Source: Rossellomorea marisflavi (GTDB lineage: Bacteria > Bacillota > Bacilli > Bacillales > Bacillaceae_B). From it: a stretch of DNA of 64,000 bases. Position 1 is the first letter of the stretch; each line of letters starts with the position of its first letter. A program made the position numbers and the translations under genes. The notes below the pieces were generated by a model. The model saw only the letters and a list, made by a program, of their open reading frames with translations. It had not been told where the DNA came from and ran no database searches. The stretch is from assembly GCA_003667865.1 (NCBI GenBank), contig CP033051.1:1943501-2007500 (forward strand). The letters run 5' to 3'. Positions 42,378 to 51,450 of this stretch are shown piece after piece.

Positions 42378-42914
42378 TTTTTTCAAATAGTCATAGAAGT
42401 AGATTTTCGTACGATATAAATCACTAACAATCATGGTTTTGCTAGGTTTACGATTTGGTAAGGCGAACGTATGTGAAACGACTATAGTTTCCTTCGTTAA
42501 CTGCTCTCGAAATTGTTTCTCTAAACGAGTCATGGCACCAGGATACAAATAACTAACGATTAAGTGATACATGGACAAATCGGCTTTATAAAAATCTTTG
42601 CGAGAAACAATCAGATTGTCTTGAGAGAATACAAATTTTCTAATAACCATAAATGCGTATGGTACGAATGAATTTTCAAAAGCTGTAATCGTAGCATCAG
42701 GATATTTCTTTGCAAGCTGAAAGGCTAATGTTCCCCACCCTGCACCAAGCTCAGCAATTGGAGCTTCAGAATGAGAAGGGAGATTTTCGAGCAACATCTT
42801 CTTAACTTTTGGTGATGTCGGCATAGGGGAAATTCCGTTCTTTATGGTCGTATATATAATGGAGAGAAATGAAAAGAACACTATAGAAAAAACAATGATA
42901 TTGAGTATAAGCAT
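42375..42914 (-). CDS. Membrane-anchored class I SAM methyltransferase-like protein
   Basis: 179 residues. One N-terminal membrane helix (IIVFSIVFFSFLSIIYTTI) is followed by a small Rossmann methyltransferase-like domain: motif I AELGAGWGTLAFQLAKKYP near residue 53 and an acidic turn ITAFENS. The later substrate half is short (DLSMYHLIVSYLYPGAM). AGGAGC precedes ATG 42914. The family is common in Firmicutes and Proteobacteria, substrate unknown; the anchor suggests a lipid or membrane-protein target. Confidence 0.75.
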   Translation of the reverse strand: MLILNIIVFSIVFFSFLSIIYTTIKNGISPMPTSPKVKKMLLENLPSHSEAPIAELGAGWGTLAFQLAKKYPDATITAFENSFVPYAFMVIRKFVFSQDNLIVSRKDFYKADLSMYHLIVSYLYPGAMTRLEKQFREQLTKETIVVSHTFALPNRKPSKTMIVSDLYRTKIYFYDYLKK

Positions 42915-42960
42915 GATGGCTCCTGGTTTTTATCATATTGTACCAATTGGGAATGCTTAG

Positions 42961-43034
42961 AGGAAGTGTAGGGAGGGTTCATCCCCTTCTTTATGAAAAA
43001 TAAGGAAGCTCAGGAACCGTCTCCCAGCTTCTTA
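42961..43034. repeat. Diverged family A repeat
   Basis: AGGAAGTGTAGGGAGGGTTC...CCTTCTTT and AGGAAGCTCAGGAACCGTCTC...AGCTTCTT. It is the only clear family A copy to the right of 31 kb and overlaps the stop of the flavin oxidoreductase gene. Confidence 0.65.
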
Positions 43035-44270
43035 GCCGCGCCGTTTTTTGAAAACAGTTGTCCCGTTGGTAGTGATGGTATGTAATAACGCCAGCCAGAC
43101 ACTATGGTCCGGTTTAGGAGGTTTTCCATTTCCGATTCGTGCCAGCTGCTGCTCATACCAGACAATCTCTAACATGGACGCAGCTTTATCGATTGATTTC
43201 ACTCCTGTTTTCATCGGTTTTAACTGTATGGTTTCATAGGTTCCTTGAAATATTTGATTTGGAAGGTCAGGAATCAGGGCAAGAGGCTTGGCGATTCCCA
43301 CCATATCAATTTCATCCTGAGCAACTGCGTCCGTCATAGCCTTTTCAGAACGAAAGCCTCCGGTGACGACCAATGGTGTAGGCACGATTTCTCTTACCTT
43401 TGCAGCGAATTCAAGGAAATAGGCTTCCCGTTTCTTTGTGCTTTCATTGACATTTGCCCCCTGCATCATCGGATTCTCATAATTTCCTCCTGAGATTTCG
43501 ATAAGATCGATGCCCGCATCAGATAGGCTGCGAATGACCACCAATGATTCCTCTTCCGTAAAACCGCCTCGCTGGAAATCAGCAGAATTCAACTTGATTC
43601 CTACTGGGAAATTCTCGCAGGTCTGTTTGCGAATTTCATCATAAACGTTCATTAAAAACCTCATTCGATTCTCCAAACTGCCGCCCCATTCATCATTACG
43701 CTGGTTGTGGTACGGAGATAGAAACTGACTGATGAGATAACCGTGAGCACTATGGATTTGGACACCGGTAAATCCGGCATTTTGAGCGACCTTGGCCGCG
43801 TTTCCAAACCGGATGATCAATTCTTGTATTCCCTCTCCGGTAAGAGCCCTCGGTTCATTAAAGAATTTTCTTGGATTGCCGGAAAGTGGTATCGCGCTTG
43901 GAGCCACAGGCTTTTTGGAAAGGGTTTTCGGTGACTGCTTTCCCGGATGATTTAATTGCATCCAAAGATGAGTACCATTCTTCGTTCCAGCCTTTGCCCA
44001 TTGGGTGAGCATATCAAGATCTCGTTCATCTTCAATCACAACATTCCCCGATTCACCAAGAGCACTTCTGTCAATCATGACATTTCCTGTCACAACAAGT
44101 CCTGTACCTCCGTCAGCCCAGGTTTTGTATAACGTAACGAGAGCAGGGGAAGGGGCGTGATCCTTTGTTCCAAGGGCTTCACTCATCGCAGATTTGAAAA
44201 AACGGTTCTTTATTATGCTTCCATTCGGAAGAGTTAACGGTTCTGATAGGGGGTGTGAGTTGTTTTTCAT
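43032..44270 (-). CDS. NADH:flavin oxidoreductase, Old Yellow Enzyme family
   Basis: 412-residue FMN TIM-barrel ene-reductase. Landmarks are NRFFKSAMSEALG near the start, WMQLNHPGKQSP, the catalytic and FMN region QIHSAHGYLISQFLSPYHN, NDEWGGSLENRMRF, and the phosphate site VVTGGFRSEKAM. It lacks the FeS and second flavin domains of dienoyl-CoA reductase, so it is a single-domain enzyme. The start used is ATG 44270 with AGAGGTGA upstream; the nine codons before it are unsupported. The substrate is probably an enone or electrophile. Confidence 0.9.
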   Translation of the reverse strand: MKNNSHPLSEPLTLPNGSIIKNRFFKSAMSEALGTKDHAPSPALVTLYKTWADGGTGLVVTGNVMIDRSALGESGNVVIEDERDLDMLTQWAKAGTKNGTHLWMQLNHPGKQSPKTLSKKPVAPSAIPLSGNPRKFFNEPRALTGEGIQELIIRFGNAAKVAQNAGFTGVQIHSAHGYLISQFLSPYHNQRNDEWGGSLENRMRFLMNVYDEIRKQTCENFPVGIKLNSADFQRGGFTEEESLVVIRSLSDAGIDLIEISGGNYENPMMQGANVNESTKKREAYFLEFAAKVREIVPTPLVVTGGFRSEKAMTDAVAQDEIDMVGIAKPLALIPDLPNQIFQGTYETIQLKPMKTGVKSIDKAASMLEIVWYEQQLARIGNGKPPKPDHSVWLALLHTITTNGTTVFKKRRG

Positions 44271-44420
44271 ATATGATTCACCTCTGTATTTTTTCATTCT
44301 TACCTTATTATTAAGGTTGAAGAAGGAGTAAATAAACTATAGGGACTCGGGGGTGAAGGTATAGAAGTTAAAACGGTGGTGTAGTATCGGAGCTATTGGC
44401 TGGAATGAGAACCAAGAGCA

Positions 44421-44468
44421 GGGCCTGGCCACGGTAGGTTAATCCTTTAGTACACTTGGGGACAGACC
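44421..44468. repeat. Family B hairpin repeat
   Basis: GGGCCTGGCCACGGTAGGTT...TTTAGTACACTTGGGGACAGACC. The rest of the 44271-44598 gap shows nothing else. Confidence 0.75.
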
Positions 44469-44598
44469 TTGTTTTTGAATTCGTAAAATGCACGTAGAAA
44501 AGAAACTAGATTTCTAAAAGCCCCTAAATATGAATATACTTGGATTACCCTTGTATAAATGAAAACATTGATTTACTCTTTACTTAAGGAGTGAGGGA

Positions 44599-45354
44599 AT
44601 GGCTGCGACAATTGAAGACATTAATTATAAGGAAGTAATGGAGTATTCATTGGATCCACTGATTGTCCATACGCATCTCAAGATCATTTACATAAATAAG
44701 GCAGCTGAAACATTTTTCAGAGCTTCACGGGAGGACGTAATAGGAGCAAGTCCTTTAGATATTTTTAAAGATAGTTCGAAACCTGCTATTATAAAAAGAA
44801 TATCGGGAGCTTACAGTCAACCAGCAAAGGTTATTGAAGAAACGATCTATCGAATGGATGGCACTCCCGTTGATGTGGAATTGTATTGTCACCCTGTCAA
44901 AATAGGGGAAACAACAGCGATACAATCTTACGTCAAAGACATTACGGAGAAAAGACAACAAGAGAAAATACACGATGACATGACTAGACAAATCAATGAG
45001 CTTTCTGCGACTGTTGTGCCTCTTTTTGAAGGGATTGCGGTTCTTCCATTGTTAGGAGCAATCGAACAGGAGCGAGCAAAGGAACTCTTAGAATTCGTAC
45101 CAGTCAACGTTCAAAAACAAGGAGTAAGCCATTTGATTCTGGATTGTTCGGGGATTTTTCAATTTGATCATCTCGTGATTGACTCACTATTAAAAATTTA
45201 CGATGTATTAAATCTCATAGGGGTAAACTGTATTTTAACTGGGATCAGACCTCAACTTTCAATGGAGGCCGTAAAACTGGGTGTTAATTTAAACAACATC
45301 AAAACGTTTTTTTCGGTTAAAGATGCTCTGAATTATTTAGGTGTAGTAAAATAG
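44599..45354 (+). CDS. PAS-STAS protein, RsbR/stressosome type
   Basis: 251 residues. The PAS domain is about 8-118 (YSLDPLIVHTHLKIIYINKA; then SYVKDITEKR at its end). The STAS domain is about 135-250 (VVPLFEGIAVLPLLGAIEQ, then LILDCSGIFQFDHLVIDSL). The positions phosphorylated in RsbR map to Ser in DCSGI and Thr in ILTGIRPQ. Such proteins form the stressosome core or a light/redox input to sigma-B. No flavin-binding Cys motif (NCRFLQ) is present, so it is not a YtvA-type blue-light sensor. RBS AAGGAGTG supports ATG 44599. Confidence 0.85.
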   Translation: MAATIEDINYKEVMEYSLDPLIVHTHLKIIYINKAAETFFRASREDVIGASPLDIFKDSSKPAIIKRISGAYSQPAKVIEETIYRMDGTPVDVELYCHPVKIGETTAIQSYVKDITEKRQQEKIHDDMTRQINELSATVVPLFEGIAVLPLLGAIEQERAKELLEFVPVNVQKQGVSHLILDCSGIFQFDHLVIDSLLKIYDVLNLIGVNCILTGIRPQLSMEAVKLGVNLNNIKTFFSVKDALNYLGVVK

Positions 45355-45520
45355 TATGAAGATAGCTATTCTACAGGCTTGTTAATCTCGAAATGGTTAG
45401 CGGGTTTTTTATTTTTGAGCTAACAAAGCATGGGATTCTTTGGTGTGAGGAACTATTACTCTGTCTCAATATGTTTTACTTCGCATTCAAGAAGGTATAC
45501 GTCTACTAAGAGGTGATTCA

Positions 45521-45733
45521 ATGTCTTCTAGGAAACACTCGGAAAAAAAGTATAGTCTCAAGAAGAAACTAGACCGACCCGAGCAGTATCCGACTGACCA
45601 AAAGAGCTTATTTGATCAATTTAAAAGCCACCAAAATGTCGATCCCATTCCGATGGAAGATGTTAAATTAGAGGAACGCGAAGAAAAAGAAAAGCATGAG
45701 ACGAAAAAAGATTCTTCTAGTGAGCAGAAATAA
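45521..45733 (+). CDS. Small highly charged protein, unknown function
   Basis: 70 residues, almost all Lys, Glu, Asp, Ser and Gln: SSRKHSEKKYSLKKKL at the start and EEREEKEKHETKKDSSSEQK at the end. It is probably disordered. RBS AGAGGTG is 6 bases before ATG 45521. No family is recognised. Confidence 0.6.
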   Translation: MSSRKHSEKKYSLKKKLDRPEQYPTDQKSLFDQFKSHQNVDPIPMEDVKLEEREEKEKHETKKDSSSEQK

Positions 45734-45822
45734 AATTAAATCTAGCACCCTTTTTTCCTAGTTCTTGTGTGCTTGCTGTTTTAACGTAGCAGGAATGTGG
45801 TAGGCTGAAATGTTAAAAAATC

Positions 45823-45873
45823 AGGGCCTGTCTCCGGTAAGCTAATGCTTTAGTACACTGGGGGACAGGCCCC
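45823..45873. repeat. Family B hairpin repeat
   Basis: GGGCCTGTCTCCGGTAAG...TTTAGTACACTGGGGGACAGGCCCC, then T-run. It is near-perfect and lies between convergent genes. Confidence 0.85.
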
Positions 45874-45932
45874 ATTTTTTGCGTAGAATAAAGTAAGTCC
45901 TCACTAAAAGACTTCTTATTAAATACTGGAAG

Positions 45933-46748
45933 TTAATCCCACCCTTGATTAATATTGGTACTATTGTTATTCCAATGAGAAAATTGATTTGAAAATCTTG
46001 CTGTTTCCCCAGAAAGTTCTGATATCTCTTGGAGTATCCCTTTTAGTAAGTCTTCTGGAGTGTAATTAGTATTATTGTCAGGTGTAACCATCATCATAGA
46101 TGGAATACCAAAGGGAGAAGGTTTTTTAAAATTATCGTAGTTAAAACTAATAAAACGAGGATCCCAAATGAATACGTCGCATTCATTTTTAAAAGTCTTA
46201 TTGTAAGCGGCATTTGTTAAATTACTACTTCCAATAATTCCACCGACTACTTGATGTTCTCCGTTCGAATTCCTAATCGTTTTTAAAGATATCTTTGCGT
46301 GCCAAGAATGTCTGTCTTCTTTATCAATGATTATATGATTATTTCTGTTAAGTTCTTCTAAACTAGAATAGAAATTGTTATACAAGCAATACCAACAATT
46401 ATAATTATTTGGAGAATTGGATTGGTTACATCCTTGAGAGTGGGTAGGCGATTTTGAATTACTATCATATCCTAAATTTGCACCAAGAAGTTTGATGGTT
46501 GGTGTAGTAAAAGGGGAATAATTATTGAATTCACCTTGAGATCTAACCCAATTTAAATATCTGTTATATTCAACATTAAATCCATACAAGATAGATTCCA
46601 GAAAGCTGTTATCAATTATCTTAGGGTCAAAATAGCCTGAAGATAAAAGGAGATAATTTCCACAACCCTTTAGTAACGAATCGAGTGCTATCTTGAACAT
46701 ATTTGTTTTCTCTGTTTGTTTAAACAATATGGCCATCTGCATAGTCAT
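45933..46748 (-). CDS. Phospholipase D-like (HKD) nuclease-type protein
   Basis: 271 residues. A single PLD motif is visible: WHAKISLKTI (HxK) near residue 150, followed by GGIIGSSNLTNAAYN near 168, the pattern of PLD-type nucleases that act as dimers. A Cys pair CWYCLY lies before it. AGGAGG is 7 bases before ATG 46748. Single-HKD proteins are often restriction or DNA-cleaving enzymes (BfiI/NgoFVII style); here that fits the surrounding defence genes but is inference. Confidence 0.7.
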   Translation of the reverse strand: MTMQMAILFKQTEKTNMFKIALDSLLKGCGNYLLLSSGYFDPKIIDNSFLESILYGFNVEYNRYLNWVRSQGEFNNYSPFTTPTIKLLGANLGYDSNSKSPTHSQGCNQSNSPNNYNCWYCLYNNFYSSLEELNRNNHIIIDKEDRHSWHAKISLKTIRNSNGEHQVVGGIIGSSNLTNAAYNKTFKNECDVFIWDPRFISFNYDNFKKPSPFGIPSMMMVTPDNNTNYTPEDLLKGILQEISELSGETARFSNQFSHWNNNSTNINQGWD

Positions 46749-46911
46749 ATAATGTCCTCCTAGAAAAGTAGTAATAATATTATTATAACTATGATAACCA
46801 TATTTTACTATTTATCATGGCTTCGCCAGTTTTCGTTACGCTTCGCTTCACTCCAACGCATAAATAAAAATACATTACTATGATAGGCTATATCAGTAGT
46901 TATTCAAATTA

Positions 46912-46962
46912 GGGCCTGTCCCCCGGTGCGTTAATGCTTTAGTACACTGGGGGAGAGGCCCC
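46912..46962. repeat. Family B hairpin repeat
   Basis: GGGCCTGTCCCCCGGTGCG...TTTAGTACACTGGGGGAGAGGCCCC. Just upstream, 46816-46860 is a short GC-richer stretch (CTTCGCCAG...CGCTTCGC) of unknown origin. Confidence 0.8.
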
Positions 46963-46977
46963 TTTTTTCAGTGTCAC

Positions 46978-47739
46978 ATGGAATTTAGACTATTAGAAAA
47001 AGGCTACAAAAATAACGAGCAATTCTATAAAGACTTGCTAGAATATCACATCCACTTGAAGGATGAGTATTTTTCAGGGAAAGTCGTACATCTATCAGAA
47101 GCACCGGACTTTCCAATCTATATGGCACAAGGAAGCGAAGAAGAAAGAAAGCAGCTCTTCTTAGAAGCCTTTCAGGTCCTATCGGATCGTACTTAAATAC
47201 GGACCGGGACATCCACTTTGAGGAGCTATTTTGGCATTCCTTATTAGTTACTAGAAAACGAGATTATCTGCTAGAGAAACTATCCGAAGATTACAGAGGG
47301 TATCAATTATTTCAATAATATTGTTCTGAAAAAGTTTGACTGGGAGAACTATATTTATAAATGAGTACTGGGTGCTCAGTATATTAAAGATCTTGTAGAG
47401 GATGAAGCGGAACGCAAACGTTATTATGGGTTGCTAGTGGATAACCTTGATTTATATAACTACATTATAAAATATGAGATTTTCCGAAATGACGAGTTCT
47501 TGAAGAATATACTCCATATCATTGATGAGCTAGACCTTTCCAAAATGTTAAAGGCCAAGATTGAAGTTCATGATGATTTAGGAAAAGATGAACGTATCGG
47601 TCGACGTGTGATTTTTGAGTTTAATAAGAGTTATCCGGTTATTGTGTCTCCAATGTTGGAGAAAGAGGAATTGAAGGAAGTGTTTTTGAAGTATTTGGAG
47701 TATTATTGTGATGTTTCTTGGTTGATTACATCGGTATAA
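46978..47739 (+). pseudogene. Decayed gene of unknown function, several frame breaks
   Basis: Three consecutive stretches in different frames look like one former protein of about 240 residues. The first is 46978-47196 (MEFRLLEKGYKNNEQFYKDL at its start). The second, about 47185-47319, reads YLNTDRDIHFEELFWHSLLV. The third runs from about 47370 to 47739 (LGAQYIKDLVEDEAERKRYY; then DELDLSKMLKAKIEVHDDLG). An in-frame TGA near 47361 and at least one frameshift interrupt it. The family is not recognised. Confidence 0.65.
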
Positions 47740-47819
47740 AAAGTTATAAATTCAACACATATGGAAAGTAGGAGTATCCATACAAACTAAATTAACGCCT
47801 TTATAAAATAGAAAAAATA

Positions 47820-47869
47820 GGGTCTATCAGCTAGTAAGCTAATACTTTATTATACTGGGGGATAGGCTC
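47820..47869. repeat. Family B hairpin repeat (diverged)
   Basis: GGGTCTATCAGCTAGTAAG...TTTATTATACTGGGGGATAGGCTC; compensating changes keep the outer stem (CTATC/GATAG). Confidence 0.75.
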
Positions 47870-47972
47870 TTGCTCCCCCTTCTGCAAGGACACATTTTAT
47901 GCTTTGCTGGGACAATGATGATGTGCACCCCAAAAGTTAGAGTTAAAATCTTAACTTTTGGGGTGTATTTTT

Positions 47973-48545
47973 ATGGATTCTAAAAAATATAGTTACGATT
48001 TAAAACTAATGGTCGTGAGAGAGTATCTTGAAGGGCATCAAGGTATTAGATCTTTGGCTAAGAAATATGGTATCCAATCTAAATCAAGCGTGGGCAGGTG
48101 GATAAAATTATATGAGAAGTTCGGTACTGCTGGACTGAAAAGTATGCAGGGAAAAGAGACTTACCCTATTCAATTCAAGTTGGATGTATTAAGATTTATG
48201 AAAAGAACAGGTTCTTCAGAAACAGATACTGCCATTCACTTTGGATTGAAAAACCCTACTATTATTAGTTCATGGAAGAAAGCCTTAAGAGAAGGTAGTG
48301 CTGGGGTTCTGGACAAGCAGAAAGGGCGCATACAAATGTCTGATGCATCTAAGCATATAAAAAACAATCAAACAAATAAAAAAGAACTAACCAAGGAAGA
48401 ATTAATAAGAGAAAATGAGTCTCTTAAAATAGAGGTAGAGTACTTAAAAAAGTTGAGAGCTTTTCGGATGGATCCGGAAAGCTATCTCGAAAAGCACAAG
48501 CAACTTTATCACTCGAACTCAAAGAAGAATTCGGATTCAAATTAA
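47973..48545 (+). CDS. IS150-like transposase OrfA
   Basis: 190 residues with two helix-turn-helix units (YSYDLKLMVVREYLEGHQG and YPIQFKLDVLRFMKRTG) and a coiled-coil KKELTKEELIRENESLKIEV. A slippery run AAAAAAG at 48446-48452 lies in codons TTA AAA AAG; a -1 slip there leads into an open frame joining OrfB (reading ATLSLELKEEFGFKLRDIL), the standard way to make OrfAB. ATG 47973 follows GGGGTG in a hairpin. Confidence 0.88.
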   Translation: MDSKKYSYDLKLMVVREYLEGHQGIRSLAKKYGIQSKSSVGRWIKLYEKFGTAGLKSMQGKETYPIQFKLDVLRFMKRTGSSETDTAIHFGLKNPTIISSWKKALREGSAGVLDKQKGRIQMSDASKHIKNNQTNKKELTKEELIRENESLKIEVEYLKKLRAFRMDPESYLEKHKQLYHSNSKKNSDSN

Positions 48546-48559
48546 GGGATATTTTACGC

Positions 48560-49367
48560 ATGGTCGGTATCCCTGAATCATCCTATCACTATCATATCAA
48601 GATGATGAAGAAGGAGAATCCAGATCAAGAACTAGAAGAGCTTATTCAATCCATTTATGATGAGCATGACGAAAACTACGGTTATCGTCGTATCCACCTT
48701 GCATTGAAAAACAAGAAATATAAAATTAATCATAAAAAAGTGCAACGTATCATGCAGAAACTAGGGCTCAAAGGAAAGAAGTATTTAAGAAAAACAAGGA
48801 AGTATAGTTCCTATAAAGGAGCTATTGGTAAGGTAGCGAGAAATCGGGTGAACCGTAGGTTCAATACCATTATCCCTCTACAAAAATTATCAACAGACAT
48901 CACAGAATTTAAATGTGCTGACGGAGGAAAATTATATTTAAGTCCAATTATGGACCTATATAATGGTGAAATTCTTTGTTTTGAGATACGTAGGCATCCA
49001 ACGTTAGAGCTTTCACTCAAACCTTTTGAAGAAGCTCTAGAAATCATTAAAGATGCAAGGTACAGAACAACCATTCATTCGGATCAAGGATGGCATTACC
49101 AACATAAAAAATGGGTAGATAAACTTAAGGAGAATAAGGTTTTTCAAAGTATGTCTAGAAAGGGAAACTGTTTAGATAATGCACCAAAGGAAAGCTTTTT
49201 CGGCCTCCTAAAGCAAGAGATGTATCATGGAGAGGCATTGGTTTCTTTTAAGGAATTAAAGACTAGAATTGAAGATTATATAGATTACTATAAAACGTAT
49301 TAAGAAAAAATTGGCGGGCATGAGTCCGGTTCAATACCGTATCCATACCTACCAATTAGCTGCTTAA
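48560..49367 (+). pseudogene. IS150-like transposase OrfB, frameshifted near the C-terminus
   Basis: The rve core is complete: Asp in LSTDITEFKCADG, Asp in IHSDQGWHYQH and Glu in DNAPKESFFGLL. The frame stops at 49303 after IEDYIDYYKTY. The expected ending continues in the next frame (RIKKKLAGMSPVQYRIHTY to TAA 49365-49367), so a small indel near 49295 removed the last 20 or so residues. The element is therefore probably dead. Confidence 0.82.
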
Positions 49368-49520
49368 TAAAAACTCTAACTTTTTGGGGTCAGATCAATC
49401 AGTAACCTTTCCCTTTGTCCCATATATAAGAATTAGTAGTGGCAAAAATTAAGGGCATAATTACAAAAAAGCTTGAAGTTTTGTTTGAAAACTTAATTAA
49501 ACATATTACATGATATTAAA

Positions 49521-49552
49521 ATGACAAGAACGTGTTTTGTTCTTGTCATTTC
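49521..49552. terminator. Strong hairpin, possible bidirectional terminator
   Basis: Perfect 11-bp stem ATGACAAGAAC (49521-49531) / GTTCTTGTCAT (49539-49549) between the IS and the convergent small gene. The T-tail is weak. Confidence 0.65.
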
Positions 49553-49616
49553 AACTTAGCTTAAGTTTGAATTACCAAATTAATTAATATGCAATTAAAC
49601 TGTAGGGGATTTCCGG

Positions 49617-49826
49617 CTACTCAACTTCAATATCTTTGCTAAATCCTGGGATGACAATGTTCATTACCTTTTCTTTTTGATACTTAAAATAATTCTTAGC
49701 AGCAATTTTTTTTGTTTCTCCACAAGCCTCTGCTATTCGGAGTCCTTCAGCTGGGTTTGTATCACTGTAAGCTTTTAGTTGCCTTAAATTCATGTTCTTT
49801 AGATCGTCATTACTTTTTCGGGGCAT
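49617..49826 (-). CDS. Small basic protein, unknown function
   Basis: 69 residues starting MPRKSNDDLKNMNLRQLKAY and ending IVIPGFSKDIEVE; likely helical with a C-terminal strand. GGAGTGG precedes ATG 49826; the GTG at 49835 is inside the ribosome site. Possibly a small regulator. No family is recognised. Confidence 0.55.
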   Translation of the reverse strand: MPRKSNDDLKNMNLRQLKAYSDTNPAEGLRIAEACGETKKIAAKNYFKYQKEKVMNIVIPGFSKDIEVE

Positions 49827-49920
49827 TAAGACCACTCCTATTTGTGAAATAATAAAATAAGAAATTATAAAATAAGTTTTAACACTATCTCTAAAAATTA
49901 TTCATATTCATCCTCTAGGG

Positions 49921-49954
49921 ACGAAGGGACAGATCAGTAACCTGTCCCTTCGTC
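49921..49954. repeat. Hairpin, family C-like, at the end of the HEPN-like gene
   Basis: ACGAAGGGACAG (49921-49932) pairs with CTGTCCCTTCGT (49941-49952), a perfect 12-bp stem. The last codons of the minus-strand gene (EGTGY) lie inside it, so the repeat supplies its C-terminus. Confidence 0.8.
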
Positions 49955-51181
49955 CTTAAATATATCCCCTAATATTGTTTCCCTTTGATTTAATAACCAT
50001 CTGATTAAACAGTAATTTACTATGTTTTCAATGGCGTTTAATGTGAGGTCATTAAGTTCAGTAGTTTCCCACAATTTATTTGGAAAAAAGCCTTCATGAA
50101 CATGATCGTTTCTAAATTTATAGATGATTCCTATTAAATCAGTAAGGTATTCCGAATCTACTAAATAGGAATAGAAAAATTCCTTATAATAGTCGCTAGA
50201 CCTTTTCTTTTTTAATTCTTTAGGATTGTTTTGGTTAAATTCAAACTTTGCTAACGATTCAATACTAATTGCAAAATAAGTAGCTGCTATATACTTGTTG
50301 GAAACAAAATAGTTTAATGCCATTTTATAACACTCGGCTGCCCGATGAAACGCCCTCTGCTGTTCAATATTTAGACGGATGTATTTATTTAATAGTTGAT
50401 TAGTGTCTTGAGGAACATCAAAAGATCTATGCAATAAAAAATATTGATTTTCCATATCTATTTGGTTCCTATCGATATCATGAAAGGATGCTGCATTTCC
50501 AAAGTTAGTCTGCCACCAAGAATCGTTTGTTCTATCGTAAATAGTATTAAAGGTTATATCTTTAATACTTTTATCGGGATTTCTATACTTTTGATATTGA
50601 AACTCTGCTTGTAGTATCTCATTAGTACCAGTGCTCACTTTTGATCTCCAGAATAATGAAATCAATGTAATAAGTAAGGTGTCTAATCTTTTGTCAATGA
50701 GAAAGTTTTTATCAGTTTTTACAAGATTACCCTTGTAATGAAGTTCTGCTACTGTACTTTGAGGCTCATAAATAGTTGAAAAAATAGGTGTAATTGAACA
50801 TATGTCAAAGTCATAGATAGCCTTTAATTTGCGCCTTTCTATATATATTAGTATCTTCCCGTTTTTTCTATCTTCAGACTGTATCACATGTGATATCTCG
50901 GAATTTAATTTATGGTCCCAAACCCTAACTCTTTCATTTAACGCTTCATCTTTAATTTCCTCAAATTCATTAAAGTAATAGATCTTCTGAATAGGGCTAA
51001 AGGGGTTATGAAATAAGAGGAGCCCCTCATTATCATTTTGTTTTTCTTTAATAATCATGTGCAGTTCACTTTCTTTTTTTGAGTAGCTTTTAAACCCGCC
51101 TAACTTATCAACTATTCTATTTACTTGTGAATCATATAGAGTTAATTCCTTCAAAAAAATTACTTTGCTATTCTTGCCCAT
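49934..51181 (-). CDS. Large protein with C-terminal HEPN-like (ApeA-like) domain
   Basis: 415 residues. The N-terminal 230 or so form a beta-rich domain of no clear family (GLLLFHNPFSPIQKIYYF, IYEPQSTVAELHYKG). The C-terminal 170 are helical, with FHRAAECYKMALNYFV, AATYFAISIESLAKFEF and FRNDHVHEGFFP, an RNxxxH-type HEPN RNase motif. The layout resembles ApeA-like anti-phage HEPN proteins. AGGAGG is 9 bases before ATG 51181. It is divergent from the next gene across a 270-bp AT-rich gap. RNase activity is inferred. Confidence 0.65.
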   Translation of the reverse strand: MGKNSKVIFLKELTLYDSQVNRIVDKLGGFKSYSKKESELHMIIKEKQNDNEGLLLFHNPFSPIQKIYYFNEFEEIKDEALNERVRVWDHKLNSEISHVIQSEDRKNGKILIYIERRKLKAIYDFDICSITPIFSTIYEPQSTVAELHYKGNLVKTDKNFLIDKRLDTLLITLISLFWRSKVSTGTNEILQAEFQYQKYRNPDKSIKDITFNTIYDRTNDSWWQTNFGNAASFHDIDRNQIDMENQYFLLHRSFDVPQDTNQLLNKYIRLNIEQQRAFHRAAECYKMALNYFVSNKYIAATYFAISIESLAKFEFNQNNPKELKKKRSSDYYKEFFYSYLVDSEYLTDLIGIIYKFRNDHVHEGFFPNKLWETTELNDLTLNAIENIVNYCLIRWLLNQRETILGDIFKDEGTGY

Positions 51182-51450
51182 AGCATCTCGCCTCCTTCTC
51201 TATTACATTTTTATTAGTTTATACAAATTTTAACATCTTTCTGGGCGCAGTGGGGTGACTTCATTGCATGATGTTCGGAGTAGATTTTTTAAGAAATACT
51301 TTCAAGTGAATAAATGATTTAGGTTAGTGTATTATAAAGTCGAAAAATTATAATCTATTTAGAATAAATTACCAATACGTATGTTATTATTAGGTGGTAA
51401 ATGAGCTTAATGCCAATCAAAGTTTAATTTAGAATGAATAAGGTTTTAAG

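Larger units (their letters stand above)
47924..49392 (+). mobile_element. IS3-family (IS150-like) element, probably inactive
   Basis: Inverted ends: TGCACCCCAAAAGTTAGAGTT at 47924 and, from 49392 on the other strand, TGACCCCAAAAAGTTAGAGTT. No clean target duplication is visible. orfA is intact; orfB is frameshifted near its end. A hairpin CACCCCAAAAGTTA/TAACTTTTGGGGTG (47926-47965) covers the orfA ribosome-site region. Confidence 0.88.

Noticed and set aside
44599..45354. YtvA-type blue-light receptor
   Set aside because: The PAS domain lacks the flavin-adduct cysteine motif of LOV domains.
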